NCBI RefSeq assembly: GCF_020731415.2
Contig: NZ_CP088276.1
Span: 124,001 to 188,000 of the forward strand
Source of the DNA: Phyllobacterium sp. T1293
Lineage (GTDB): Bacteria; Pseudomonadota; Alphaproteobacteria; Rhizobiales; Rhizobiaceae
Reading direction: 5' to 3'
DNA length: 64,000 nucleotides
The notes below the pieces were generated by a model. It was not told where the DNA came from. It searched no databases and saw nothing but the letters and a program-made list of their open reading frames with translations. Each line of letters opens with the position of its first letter. Within the stretch, counting starts at the first letter, position 1. Positions 45,424 through 54,537 of this stretch are shown here, piece after piece. The position numbers and the translations under genes were made by a program.

Positions 45424-46289
45424 TGACCCAAACATCTGACCGTTACTCGAACAGAACCTATCGCAGATTGAAGGCCCTCAAGCGTATCGGTCTTTATGCT
45501 GGCGTCGCACTCGTTCTCATCTATATGCTGTTCCCATATTATTGGGCGATCATTTCCTCCACCAAAACCCGTGAGAGCCTCTATAGTTTCAGTCTGGTGC
45601 CGTCGCTGGATTTCAGCAACTATATCAGCCTGTTCAACAATCCTATCTTCATGGGTGCGATCGTCAATTCGGCTATCGTTGCGATTTCCAGCAGTGTCTT
45701 ATCGCTGATCATCAGTCTTTTTGCGGCTTATGCGCTTGGGCGTCTGCATTTCAAGCTCAGCCGGATCATTCTCATCTGCGTTCTGATGATTTCAGTGTTT
45801 CCGCAGGTGGTGGTTCTTTCCGGCATGTTCGAGGTCATTGGCTGGCTCGGATTCTACAATCGACCTGCGGCTCTCATTTTTTCCTATCTGTTGCTGATCC
45901 TGCCTTTTACGACCTGGGTTCTGACGAGCTTCATCCGCGATCTGCCTGTTGAGCTTGAAGAAGCCGCGTTGATTGATGGATGTTCGCGGATGCGGATACT
46001 GACACATGTCCTGTTGCCGCTAATGGGTCCGGCCATTGCAAGCACCGGTCTGCTTGCATTCATTCTGGCGTGGAATGAGTTCCTGTTTGCACTGACATTC
46101 ATCCTGACTGATGAGAACAGAACGGTTCCGGTTGCCATCGGTTTGCTGACCGGCAGCAGCCGTTATGAATACCCGTTCGGGCAGATTATGGCGGCATCCG
46201 TGACTGTCACGTTACCCCTGCTCATTCTCGTTCTTATCTTCCAGCGGAAGATCGTCGCCGGACTGACATCCGGAGCCGTCAAAGGCTAA
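45423..46289 (+). CDS. ABC sugar transporter permease (MalG type)
   Basis: A 288-residue permease, the last gene of the importer operon. It starts at GTG 45423, sharing one base with the preceding TAG. The EAA motif is LEEAALIDGCSRMRILTHVLLP, and the helix YAGVALVLIYMLFPYYWAIIS is typical of MalG-type N-termini. Confidence 0.9.
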   Translation: MTQTSDRYSNRTYRRLKALKRIGLYAGVALVLIYMLFPYYWAIISSTKTRESLYSFSLVPSLDFSNYISLFNNPIFMGAIVNSAIVAISSSVLSLIISLFAAYALGRLHFKLSRIILICVLMISVFPQVVVLSGMFEVIGWLGFYNRPAALIFSYLLLILPFTTWVLTSFIRDLPVELEEAALIDGCSRMRILTHVLLPLMGPAIASTGLLAFILAWNEFLFALTFILTDENRTVPVAIGLLTGSSRYEYPFGQIMAASVTVTLPLLILVLIFQRKIVAGLTSGAVKG

Positions 46290-46320
46290 TCAAAACCACA
46301 TCAAATGCATGCTGAATCGA

Positions 46321-46336
46321 TCAGGGGTGTCCCTGA
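46321..46336 (+). terminator. Weak terminator-like hairpin after the GH4 operon
   Basis: Perfect stem TCAGGG-GTGT-CCCTGA, 31 bases after the last permease stop. Only a short mixed T-rich stretch (TTATGTCT) follows, so termination strength is doubtful. Confidence 0.4.
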
Positions 46337-46446
46337 TTATGTCTATAAGATAGGATTCCCCCTTGTTTCAGGGATCACTCAATTTTGCGAGATTCGTATG
46401 ACTGAGTGTGAAAAATCGCAGGCGTAGAAACGATAGGCATGGCAGT

Positions 46447-47085
46447 ATGACAGAACTCCTTACTCCCGAGGCACTTTCAACCCTTTTCCAAGTTGTTATG
46501 ATGGATCTGGTTCTGGCCGGAGACAATGCGGTCGTCATTGGTCTGGCGGCTGCCGGATTACCACGCGAGCAGCGAAACAAGGCCATTCTTGTCGGGATTA
46601 TTGCTGCCACGGTATTGCGGATTCTTTTTGCCACGGTCGCCAGCCAGATGCTGCAGATCATTGGTCTTCTTCTTGCCGGCGGCATTCTCCTGCTGTGGGT
46701 GTGCTGGAAAATGTGGCGTGAATTGCACAATGGCAGTGCAGACGACGTGGATATTGACGGCACACTGGATGAAGATACGACCTCAGGTGAAAAGATCGGG
46801 CGTAAAACGTTTGCTCAGGCAGCGTGGCAGATTGTCATTGCAGATGTGTCGATGTCACTGGACAATGTGCTGGCGGTAGCCGGTGCAGCACGCGAGCATC
46901 TGGCCGTTCTGGTGTTTGGCCTGATATTATCCATTGCCCTTATGGGGCTGGCCGCAAGTTTTATTGCCCGCCTGCTGCAGAAACATCGCTGGATTGCTTA
47001 CATTGGCCTTGCGATCATTCTCTATGTCGCTCTGGAAATGATCTATCGGGGAACCCTCGAAGTTCTGGCTTATCTGCATAGCTAG
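46447..47085 (+). CDS. TerC-family integral membrane protein (YjbE/YceF type)
   Basis: A 212-residue membrane protein with seven hydrophobic segments. The two acidic TerC motifs are present: DLVLAGDNAVVIGLAA in the first helix and ADVSMSLDNVLAVAGAA in the middle. These acidic clusters are linked to metal handling; characterised relatives export Mn2+. AGGCATGG lies before ATG 46447. The upstream 157 bases hold a weak terminator, and I see no clear yybP-ykoY-type Mn2+ riboswitch there. Confidence 0.88.
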   Translation: MTELLTPEALSTLFQVVMMDLVLAGDNAVVIGLAAAGLPREQRNKAILVGIIAATVLRILFATVASQMLQIIGLLLAGGILLLWVCWKMWRELHNGSADDVDIDGTLDEDTTSGEKIGRKTFAQAAWQIVIADVSMSLDNVLAVAGAAREHLAVLVFGLILSIALMGLAASFIARLLQKHRWIAYIGLAIILYVALEMIYRGTLEVLAYLHS

Positions 47086-47119
47086 CCGATAAGCTTTGCT
47101 GGGAAGGTTTTTCTGTTCG

Positions 47120-47650
47120 TTACCTCAGAAGTTCTATCGTTCTGTTGAGTGCGGGCTCGAACCCCTTGAGAGATATGGAGAACGTAACGTCCTTTTCGGT
47201 GTCACTCGCGAAGGCTCCAAGGTTCAGGGCTTTTCCCTTACGCAGGACTTTGGTGGTTGCATCGGTGAAAGTCAGCGGGACAATGCAGCCGGTGGACATA
47301 CAGGTTCGAAACCGGGAAGGTTTTCCTGCCGGATTGTCATCGATGCGGAATGTGACGCCTTTCTCAAGATAAAGGCCAAAGGGCATGGCAAGATTGCCCT
47401 TCAATCCCGTATCACCGTCAGGCACGAACTCTATTGTCAATACGCGCTGCCCGCCCTTGTGCATCTGTTGCTGCGACAGGGCACAACGACGTGTACCGCT
47501 CTCCTGAACTGCACAATTTACGCTCCAATCCTCGTAGGTTTCGGAAAGGGAGGAGGGGGTGGCAACCGGTTTGGCTTCGGTCTGGGCATAAAGCGGTGTG
47601 GTGGCAAGCAAGCTTGCCACCACACCATAGATCACAGTGCGCAGACGCAT
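47120..47650 (-). CDS. IalB-family protein coupled to the autotransporter
   Basis: A 176-residue exported protein, paralogue of the one at 24.1-24.6 kb. The signal peptide ends TPLYAQTEA. IalB motifs are ETYEDWSVNCAVQ, TRRCALSQQQM, GNLAMPFGLYL and FRTCMSTGCIVPL. Its ATG shares one base with the autotransporter stop (TGATG), so the two proteins are made from one transcript. The coupling suggests that this IalB protein acts in the biogenesis, stability or host-contact role of that surface protein (inference). Confidence 0.88.
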   Translation of the reverse strand: MRLRTVIYGVVASLLATTPLYAQTEAKPVATPSSLSETYEDWSVNCAVQESGTRRCALSQQQMHKGGQRVLTIEFVPDGDTGLKGNLAMPFGLYLEKGVTFRIDDNPAGKPSRFRTCMSTGCIVPLTFTDATTKVLRKGKALNLGAFASDTEKDVTFSISLKGFEPALNRTIELLR

Positions 47651-50600
47651 CAGAATTTCACGCCGAGCTTCGCATCAACGGCATTTTGCGTAAGACCCGA
47701 GCCGTACTGTCCGGTATAGGTGAGACCGAGCGTTGCATTGCGGCTGAGCTTGAAGTCGACACCTGCCTCAACCATCGCCGTATCCTCGGCAATCGGCACA
47801 CCCGCCACCGAGAAAGCATTGCCGGTGGCAAAGGCAAGTGTCGAGTTTGGTGTAATATCACCATAGGCATGCTGCCAGCCGATTGTTCCGCGCGCTTCGA
47901 TATCCATCGTTCCCAGTGCAAAGGGTGCCGATGCGCGAAGACCCAGCGTGGTGAAGGTCGTATCGGTGGTATCGCTTCTGGCTGTCAGTGCTGCTGCACC
48001 GCCCTTTTCCGTAAAGCCATCGGTCTTCACCCGGACATGTGCCAGATTGGCAAAGGGTTCAAAGGCAACCCTGTTTGTATCGATCCGGTAGCCCAGTTCG
48101 CCAAAGGCCTGGAAGGTTGATGCATCATAATCGGCATTCAGATGTTCGGCAAAGCCGGGGAAGGCAACCGAACGGGCCGTTTCGATTGAATGCCAGCTAT
48201 AGGCAAGACCGGAGCGCAGGGACAGACCGCCCCAATGACCACCGCCATAGACACCGACATGATAATTGTCGCTGTTGCCGGAAGAGCCCTTGCCATCGAC
48301 ATCAAAGGTCGAGCGGCTATAGCCTGCCATGACACCCAGACGCCAGCTTTCGGCGATCGCCGTATCAAAGCCGGTGACAAAGCCGCCGGTTGACTGATCA
48401 AGCTTGGAGGCATTGCCATTGGACTTTGTCTCACTCCACACACCGAAGGCCTGACCCCAGGCGGCCATGACAGGTGCATCGGACGGAACCAGCGCCTTGG
48501 CATCCGGGCCGTAGCCCATGACGGGGACATCAACAGCCGCCACATCGCCAAAGGCTGCCCTGATCCGGTCATTGGCCGCATTGCGCAACAACTGGCTGCT
48601 ATTGACCAGTGCTGTCTTGGTTGAGGCATGTGCCTCACCCGACAACCGGCCAAATGCAGCACGCGCTTCATCGGCGCTCAGCAACGCTACGCGGTTATAC
48701 AGCGCCAGCGACGGCTCGCTCTGTGCAAGGCTGCCCAATGCACCTGCGGTATTATACTGATTGTCCGTCTGCGTAACTGTCTGGAACACATGGTTGATCG
48801 GACGTGGATTCGGTTTGGGCTCTGGCTTGGGTTCTGGTTTAGGCTCAGGTTTAGGTTCCGGCTTGGGTTCGGGTTTCGGTTCCGGTTTGGGCTCGGGGTT
48901 GACATCTTTGACGGCGATCTTCAGGTCAACCTGCTTTTCCTTCTGGTCCAAAGTAACGTCCAGAAATGCCGATTTGGATACAGCCTGCGCAAATTTGCCT
49001 TCAATACCCGTTTCTGCAGTCAAAATGGTGTATGTCTGCCCATTCTGATAGCTCGTTGCAGAATCTAGAGCGTTCACCTCGACGTTCACATTATTGCCGA
49101 TTTGCGCTACACCGCTGGGGCGGAAAAGTCCAATGATCGCATTTGGACCAATATCTTTTACGATAATCAAATCACTGGTACCGTTGCCCATGACATCGGC
49201 TTCATAAATCGAGCCATCTTTGAATTGCAGGGTGCCCATGACAGTCAGCGTTCCGGCCGAATTATTACCCGGTGAAATTCTGGCATTTGTTTCCAGTGTG
49301 ACTGAGCCAACTGTACCCGAGCCGCCCAGACGTCCAAAAAGAGTTGGATCGCGATCATCAAGTGCATTGTTGGATTGCGCCCCCCAAACCTCGATGTCAT
49401 TACTATAGTGGGTATATTCGTCTCCAAAAGAGGTTGTCTTATACGTACGCCCTACAATCCCATCGACGATAAGTGTACCGCTTTTTACGGTGAACTTAGA
49501 TTTGCTGTTATCTTCGGGATCGGGATCGAAATCTGTTGTGTCCAAATTACTCTTGATGACGAGTTTCGTGTCCTTACCGTCAACGTTGACTGTCCCGTCA
49601 CCGCCGTTCCCGGTATAAAATTGTGAAAGGTCACCCGTTATAATCGTTTCACCGGAGGTTGCATTGATGGTGCCGCCTCCCACTATGGTGTTTGAAAATA
49701 CATAACCCGAGCTGTTGTGATTAAACCAAATACTCGAATTTGATAGTGGGTCATTTACAAGTGTAACGATGGCATCGGAATTGATTGAGCCCGCCGCCTT
49801 GGTTTCACCAAAAACGACATCGCCATTTTGATTCTCAACAATGCCGCCAATGATCAGCGAGCCATCGATACGGATGCCGTTTCCAGCTTGAATGTGCCCG
49901 CCATCGCCCACGGCAACAACGCCGTTTGAAGACAATTTGCCCGTGACGTCAAATATTGAATTGGCGCCCTGCACCGAAAGGTAGGCCAAATCACCTACGC
50001 TGGCAGAATCCGCTTTTACCGATCCGCCACTTTCAACCTTGAAGCCGCCTTGCGAAACGATTGATAGCTTCGTCGCCTCCAAGCGACCGCCTTGTGAAAC
50101 CGCAATATGGCCGGTTTCGAAGGCACCTGTCAGGCGAAGTTCATCGTCTGCGTGAAGCAGAGAGTCTTTTCCAGATACGTTTGTTGTGCCACCCAATGTG
50201 AGGGTTTTGGTCTTTACTTCACCACCCTGTGCGATCGAGAAGCCGCTGGCATTCAACATGCTTCCGTTGTTCAGCCATTTGGAGCCCGCACCGCTTACAA
50301 GTGCAGGTCCGCCCTGTCCACCCAAGGAAACAGAGTTGGTGTTGATCTGTCCTTTATCAAGAATTGAGATCGGGTCAATGATACGGTCTGATCCGGAAAG
50401 GCCAACAAGCTCGTTGGCATTCAGAGCCGAGCCTTCCCCTTTGACAACAAGGACGCCTTGGGAACTATCGAAAATCGCGCTGCTCAACTGCAGAGAATTG
50501 ACGTTCACCTGCCCGCCATTCTCGATGACTAACTTGCCTTTTCCATAGGTATTTCCGAGACCTCCGATATAGAGAAGATCGCCTGTCAGATTCCATTCTG

Positions 50601-50997
50601 CGCCGGGTCCAGAAACCGTAACAACGCCAGAATAAGGGTTGTCATGGCTGCCACCCTGACCAATATAACCGTTTTTGCTGTAGGCCTTGACGCCCGATAT
50701 CAACAGCTCCGCTTGACTGCCGTTAACTGCCCCGACCCTTAGATCCCCGTTTATCGCACCATTCGTGCCATATGCAGATGTCCAACTATCTGTGCCCGTT
50801 GCCAAGGTGCAATTGGTGATATCCGAAGCATTTGTCTCGCATACAGTTTGCGCCTGCGCGCCGTTAATACCGATTCCCGCGGCAAGTGCTACGGTCGACA
50901 AAGTCAACCCAGAGACAAATCTCGTCCGTACACGTCCCAAAGCCGTCGTATTCAGAAGCGTATGCTTCACTCGTTTCGATCTGATTGTCCCGCTCAA
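47650..50997 (-). CDS. Type V autotransporter with Pro-Glu-Pro-Lys linker
   Basis: A 1115-residue surface protein. The first ~48 residues form an extended signal peptide (basic start, then LTLSTVALAAGIGINGAQAQ). A long passenger of beta-helix type follows, with many repeats of the form G-G-x-[VL]-x-[VA] (GGQVNVNSLQLSS; GGSVKADSASVGD) and a rare Cys pair near residues 53-63. A linker of seven EPKP units precedes the translocator barrel (~residues 830-1115), which opens near MAAWGQAFGVWSETKSNGN and ends in the terminal Phe motif (KLGVKF) recognised by BamA. There is no obvious protease triad, so it is probably an adhesin. It is coupled to IalB and divergent from a NarL-type regulator. Confidence 0.92.
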   Translation of the reverse strand: MSGTIRSKRVKHTLLNTTALGRVRTRFVSGLTLSTVALAAGIGINGAQAQTVCETNASDITNCTLATGTDSWTSAYGTNGAINGDLRVGAVNGSQAELLISGVKAYSKNGYIGQGGSHDNPYSGVVTVSGPGAEWNLTGDLLYIGGLGNTYGKGKLVIENGGQVNVNSLQLSSAIFDSSQGVLVVKGEGSALNANELVGLSGSDRIIDPISILDKGQINTNSVSLGGQGGPALVSGAGSKWLNNGSMLNASGFSIAQGGEVKTKTLTLGGTTNVSGKDSLLHADDELRLTGAFETGHIAVSQGGRLEATKLSIVSQGGFKVESGGSVKADSASVGDLAYLSVQGANSIFDVTGKLSSNGVVAVGDGGHIQAGNGIRIDGSLIIGGIVENQNGDVVFGETKAAGSINSDAIVTLVNDPLSNSSIWFNHNSSGYVFSNTIVGGGTINATSGETIITGDLSQFYTGNGGDGTVNVDGKDTKLVIKSNLDTTDFDPDPEDNSKSKFTVKSGTLIVDGIVGRTYKTTSFGDEYTHYSNDIEVWGAQSNNALDDRDPTLFGRLGGSGTVGSVTLETNARISPGNNSAGTLTVMGTLQFKDGSIYEADVMGNGTSDLIIVKDIGPNAIIGLFRPSGVAQIGNNVNVEVNALDSATSYQNGQTYTILTAETGIEGKFAQAVSKSAFLDVTLDQKEKQVDLKIAVKDVNPEPKPEPKPEPKPEPKPEPKPEPKPEPKPNPRPINHVFQTVTQTDNQYNTAGALGSLAQSEPSLALYNRVALLSADEARAAFGRLSGEAHASTKTALVNSSQLLRNAANDRIRAAFGDVAAVDVPVMGYGPDAKALVPSDAPVMAAWGQAFGVWSETKSNGNASKLDQSTGGFVTGFDTAIAESWRLGVMAGYSRSTFDVDGKGSSGNSDNYHVGVYGGGHWGGLSLRSGLAYSWHSIETARSVAFPGFAEHLNADYDASTFQAFGELGYRIDTNRVAFEPFANLAHVRVKTDGFTEKGGAAALTARSDTTDTTFTTLGLRASAPFALGTMDIEARGTIGWQHAYGDITPNSTLAFATGNAFSVAGVPIAEDTAMVEAGVDFKLSRNATLGLTYTGQYGSGLTQNAVDAKLGVKF
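48811..48894 (-). repeat. Seven 12-base repeats encoding EPKP units
   Basis: Seven consecutive 12-base units, each encoding Glu-Pro-Lys-Pro in the autotransporter linker. The units differ at synonymous positions, so the array is old and not strongly slippage-prone. The alternating Pro and charged residues would form a stiff spacer across the peptidoglycan or above the outer membrane. Confidence 0.85.
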
Positions 50998-51194
50998 AAT
51001 ACTGCCCCTTGAAGTCTATAGGATCTACATATGTCAGGCCGGGCTGCGATATTCAGAGTAAAAGGACTCTCTGACACCGCCTCCCGGCTCACTGATTCAA
51101 TGTATAGGGAAGAGGCTAGGTGTTGAGCCATTAGTGAAGGTTCACTACAAGCCGCGCCTTGGCTTATCTTTACTGTGACTATAGAAGCTTGCGG

Positions 51195-51839
51195 ATGAAT
51201 TCTGCGGAGAGAGAGCGTATTATTGTTGCAGACGATCATCCCGTATTCCGGGATGGCTTGCGGTTCGTGCTGCAACGAGTTTTCCCTATGGCAGACATAA
51301 CAGGCGTCGGCACCATGAGCGAAGTCCTTGAACTTGCTCGAAAAGGAAAGGCGCCGGATACTTTTGTGCTTGATCTGCTCTTCCCGGGGATGGCCCCGGA
51401 CAGATCGATTGGAGCGCTGCGGCAAGAATTTATGAGATCATCCATCATTATTGTCTCGATGGTTGATGATCCTGCGACGATCGACATGATCATGGCGCAA
51501 GGTGCTGATGGTTTCATCGGCAAAACCGTTCCGCCGGAAGAATTCAGTGCTGTCGTCACTGAAATAAGGAACGGAACCTTTGTTATCAGGCCTCATCCCA
51601 TCAGCATAAAAGAGCCGCCGCGTAGTTCCGGTGGTCTTTCAACATTGACACCGCGTCAGCTCGAAGTCCTGCGATTGATTGTTGAGGGAAAATCGAACAA
51701 GGAAATCGGCCGTGCGCTCGATATCTCACCCTATACGGTCAGCATCCATGTCTCGGCATTGTTGCGAACGCTCAATGTCGGATCGCGGGCCGCAGCCGCG
51801 GTCAAGGCCGCCAGCGCCGGTATTGGCTCGGGCAACTGA
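51195..51839 (+). CDS. NarL/LuxR-type response regulator
   Basis: A 214-residue regulator: receiver domain ([14 protein letters not shown]; Asp in [12 protein letters not shown]; Lys in GFIGKTVPP) and LuxR HTH ([38 protein letters not shown]). I start it at ATG 51195; an ATG at 51159 adds twelve residues before the receiver fold. It is divergent from the autotransporter gene across ~200 bases and convergent with a hybrid kinase, which makes autotransporter control by this pair a reasonable guess. Paralogue of the regulator at 33.9-34.6 kb. Confidence 0.9.
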   Translation: MNSAERERIIVADDHPVFRDGLRFVLQRVFPMADITGVGTMSEVLELARKGKAPDTFVLDLLFPGMAPDRSIGALRQEFMRSSIIIVSMVDDPATIDMIMAQGADGFIGKTVPPEEFSAVVTEIRNGTFVIRPHPISIKEPPRSSGGLSTLTPRQLEVLRLIVEGKSNKEIGRALDISPYTVSIHVSALLRTLNVGSRAAAAVKAASAGIGSGN

Positions 51840-51846
51840 TTGATAC

Positions 51847-53537
51847 TCATGCGTGGATGGGTTGTTGTTCTGTCTGAAGTTTCAGCGCCAGAATGGTTGA
51901 GCGCAGTTCGGCCGGGCGGATGGGCTTTGACAGGATTGGTATCTGCGGATCGCCGACATCATCACGCACACGGTTTTCGTCATGACCGGTTACAACAATT
52001 GCCGGGATCTTGCGGCCATTGGCCCGGCGGATATAGGCAATGCAGTCCGTCCCCGTGGTCTTGGCACCAAGGTCGAAGTCCGTGATGATGAAGTCGCAGG
52101 TCACATCCTTGCCTTCAGGAAGCGCATCCTCCTGTTGAACAATGCAGCCCCACTTCTCCAGAAGTATCCCGGTTGCCATGAGAATATTGACGTCGTCCTC
52201 CACCAAGAGCACGCGCAGGCCGTGCAGCAGGGAAGCAGGCTTGGCCCTGACCGTCTCAAGTGAACGAACCGGCTCTGCGACCATCTCAAAGCCATCGATG
52301 ATAACGGTCGTGCCCTGGTTCTCCACCGATCGCAGCGATACGTCCAGTCCCATGAGCGTGGCAAGACGCTGCACAATCGACAGGCCAAGGCCAACCCCTT
52401 CCGTGTCCTTGTCGCCGCGTTCGCGTACCTGATAGAATTCCTCGAAAAGCCGCGGCAGATGTTGTGCGGCAATACCGGGGCCGCGATCATGCACCTCGAT
52501 CGACAGTTTGCCGTCGCGCACCCGGCATCCCAGCAGAACAGGGCCACCCGGGCATATTTCAAGGCATTGGAAACAATGTTCTGGATCATGGTGGTCAGGA
52601 GGCTGGGATCGGTGCGCACGAACCTATGCGTTGCCACGACGGTGAGGGTCACACCGGCCCATTGGGCCGCTTCGGAATTCTGCCGTGCGATATCCTGCAG
52701 GATCTCACCGATGGCAACAGCTTCGGGCTGCGCCGATATCTTGCCGCTGTCGAGGGTCGAGATGTCGAGGAGGGACTGGAACAGGCGTGAAACGCTCTGC
52801 AGTGACCGGTCGATATTGTTGACCATCTGCTGTTCTTCAACGCCCAGTCTGGCATCGCGCAGGCAGGCGATGAACAGACTGATGGCGTGGATGGGCTGGC
52901 GCAGATCATGGCTTGCCTGTGCCAGAAACCGCGACTTGGCAAGGTTGGCTTCCAGCGCTGCATTGTAGGCCTTGTGGACACGCGTGAGCAGAATATAGAC
53001 ATAGGCGGGAACCAGAATGGCGGTCATCACAAGGGTGACGACAACATAGGGTTCACTGCGCCAGAAACTGTTGAAATAGGTGGTGGCTGCCAGGGCAACC
53101 AGCGCAACGACCGTCGCCGCTATCAGATAGCGTGGCCCATACCGCAACCCGTTGCCAACAGTGACCCATAACAATATGGCATATACCGGTAGGGCGGTCT
53201 CGCCGCCTGCGGACATTGCAAATGTCATCGCCAGATAGTCATGCGACATTGAAAAAATGCGGCGCAGTAAGTACGTCCCCGGCCAGGCAACGATACACAA
53301 GAACAGGATTGCCGATGAAATCACATAATACACCCAATAGGATACGTATATCGCCCTGAACTGGGGGGAGAACTCCTGAGATAGTCCAGCATATACAAGA
53401 TAACTGACAAAAAATGGGATGATGATAAGCCGAACGACAGCCTGTGCGCGTTCAGTGTCCTGTTCTTTCCGTTTGTAACGCTGAAACAACCCGCGGAATT
53501 TGGCGGGTATGTTTACCAAAGTGGCGTTCCTTTCCAT
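51847..53537 (-). pseudogene. Hybrid sensor histidine kinase, interrupted by a frameshift
   Basis: The first frame (from 53537) encodes membrane helices (~residues 30-180), the HisKA box (QASHDLRQPIHAISLFI) and the N box (TMIQNIVSNALKYA), then goes out of frame. The second frame picks up directly with GPVLLGCRVRDG, the ATP-site boxes (DRGPGIAAQHLPRLFEEF; GVGLGLSIVQRL) and a C-terminal receiver (VLLVEDDVNILM; Asp in FIITDFDLG; SKPI) and ends at 51847. Restoring one base in the CCC/GGG run near 52552-52554 gives a continuous ~563-residue hybrid kinase. Either the kinase is inactivated or the read lost a base. Its likely partner is the convergent NarL-type regulator. Confidence 0.85.
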
Positions 53538-53633
53538 AAGAACCGGTGACCCTTTGTATCGATCTCGATTATCGAAAAGTGGTTTTCTGAGAATTGCGTA
53601 TAGATTTAAAGTAAAAAAGGTTGTGATGACAAT

Positions 53634-53734
53634 GTGCGGGATTTTACTTTTTAATCCCGCACAGAATGTGCTGTGCCGAAATCACCCGGCAAGTACAACC
53701 CCCATCATCCAGATTGACTGAATGATGGTGGTTG
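53634..53734. repeat. Two inverted repeats between the hybrid kinase and the lipoprotein gene
   Basis: GTGCGGGATT (53634-53643) pairs perfectly with AATCCCGCAC (53653-53662). CAACC-C-CCATCAT (53696-53708) pairs with ATGATGG-T-GGTTG (53722-53734) with one mismatch. Both lie just past the stop of the minus-strand lipoprotein gene and could act as its terminator region, although neither is followed by a strong U-tract. Confidence 0.5.
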
Positions 53735-53759
53735 CACCCGGTTTTCAAACTATTCGTTC

Positions 53760-54068
53760 TCAGTAATAGCACCCCCAAGGGCCGCAACGCCGATAATATC
53801 CCGGATAGTTGTTTCGCTCGACAGCGGCTCCAAGCGCTACGCCGCCCAGAACGCCCACGGCAGCGCCAAGAGCGGCTGCGTTGCCCGCTTCGTTGGACTG
53901 ACGGCGGTTCTGGTCATAGCTTGCTGTAACGCAGCGACGATGTGCCTTTGAACCGGGCTTTAGCCCTGCTGCGTCGCATGTGTTTTTTGCTTCGACGGCT
54001 GATTCCTGGGCAGTCTGACACCCAGCCAGCATCAAAGCGATGCAGCTGATAAATACTATCTTTCTCAT
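53760..54068 (-). CDS. Small predicted lipoprotein
   Basis: A 102-residue protein with a type II signal peptide: MRKIVFISCIALMLAGCQ gives a lipobox LAGC with Cys at residue 17. The mature part has a Gly/Ala-rich stretch resembling a glycine zipper (AALGAAVGVLGGVALGAAV) and an aromatic, Cys-containing tail (YYRRCGPWGCYY). Function unknown; similar small lipoproteins are common in rhizobia. GGGGGAA precedes the ATG. Confidence 0.8.
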   Translation of the reverse strand: MRKIVFISCIALMLAGCQTAQESAVEAKNTCDAAGLKPGSKAHRRCVTASYDQNRRQSNEAGNAAALGAAVGVLGGVALGAAVERNNYPGYYRRCGPWGCYY

Positions 54069-54329
54069 AAGTTCCCCCGATTGCGATATGCAATTAATAC
54101 TTTTATTTCCCTAGATTACGGAGTAACTCAGCGTCAATGAAGTTCGTGTAGTGAATATTAGCTATTGCTAAACTCAAAAATATTCTTGCTTTGCGATAAA
54201 TTTCCAAGAATTTAGTCAAACTGAGGAGCCAATGCGCAGCTGTTGAGATTGCACCGCAGCGGTTACCGGTTATGTGGCTGATGGCAATGAAACTCGCCGT
54301 GTATCGATCAATCTGAAGTCGACAATAAA

Positions 54330-54359
54330 AAACACCGGTCTGGGAGCAGACCGGTGTTT
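54330..54359 (-). terminator. Strong Rho-independent terminator (minus strand)
   Basis: A perfect 13-bp stem around AAACACCGGTCTG with a four-base loop; on the minus strand it is followed by TTTATTG, giving an uninterrupted run of six U residues. It lies ~180 bases downstream of the minus-strand DUF4167-like gene. On the + strand the stem is followed by GAATAAC, so it acts mainly leftward. Confidence 0.85.
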
Positions 54360-54400
54360 GAATAACTTAAATCTATAGGTCATTGAGAAAGGAGCACTAC

Positions 54401-54469
54401 ATGAAGATCAAATCTTCATGTGCCACTTTATCAAGCTCTCACGGTTTGAAAATCCGTAGTTCCACCTAG
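54401..54469 (+). CDS. Possible 22-residue small ORF
   Basis: AAGGAG seven to eight bases before ATG 54401 opens a 22-codon frame starting MKIKSSCATLSSSHG and ending at TAG 54467. A perfect 10-bp hairpin (ACATGAAGAT-CAA-ATCTTCATGT, 54399-54421) covers the start codon and could control translation. The peptide is Ser- and Lys-rich with no membrane segment. Support is limited to the ribosome site and hairpin. The rest of the gap 54069-54537 shows nothing beyond this and the terminator. Confidence 0.35.
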   Translation: MKIKSSCATLSSSHGLKIRSST

Positions 54470-54537
54470 TTTATGAATTTATTATGGGGCTGCTATACAG
54501 CGCGATCTGTCAGTGGTTGTTTTGCTTACCAGCTGTT

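Noticed and set aside
46290..46446. Possible yybP-ykoY Mn2+ riboswitch before the TerC gene
   Set aside because: Only one small hairpin is visible and the expected conserved loops are not; the hairpin fits a weak terminator of the upstream operon.
48811..48894. Possible CRISPR or phase-variable tandem repeat
   Set aside because: The 12-base units have no spacers and differ at synonymous sites; they encode EPKP units in frame, so they are a protein linker.
54247..54370. A short plus-strand open stretch reading AVTGYVADGNETRRV
   Set aside because: It has no start codon, follows a stop directly and runs into the terminator stem; no family recognised. Could be a relic but cannot be supported.
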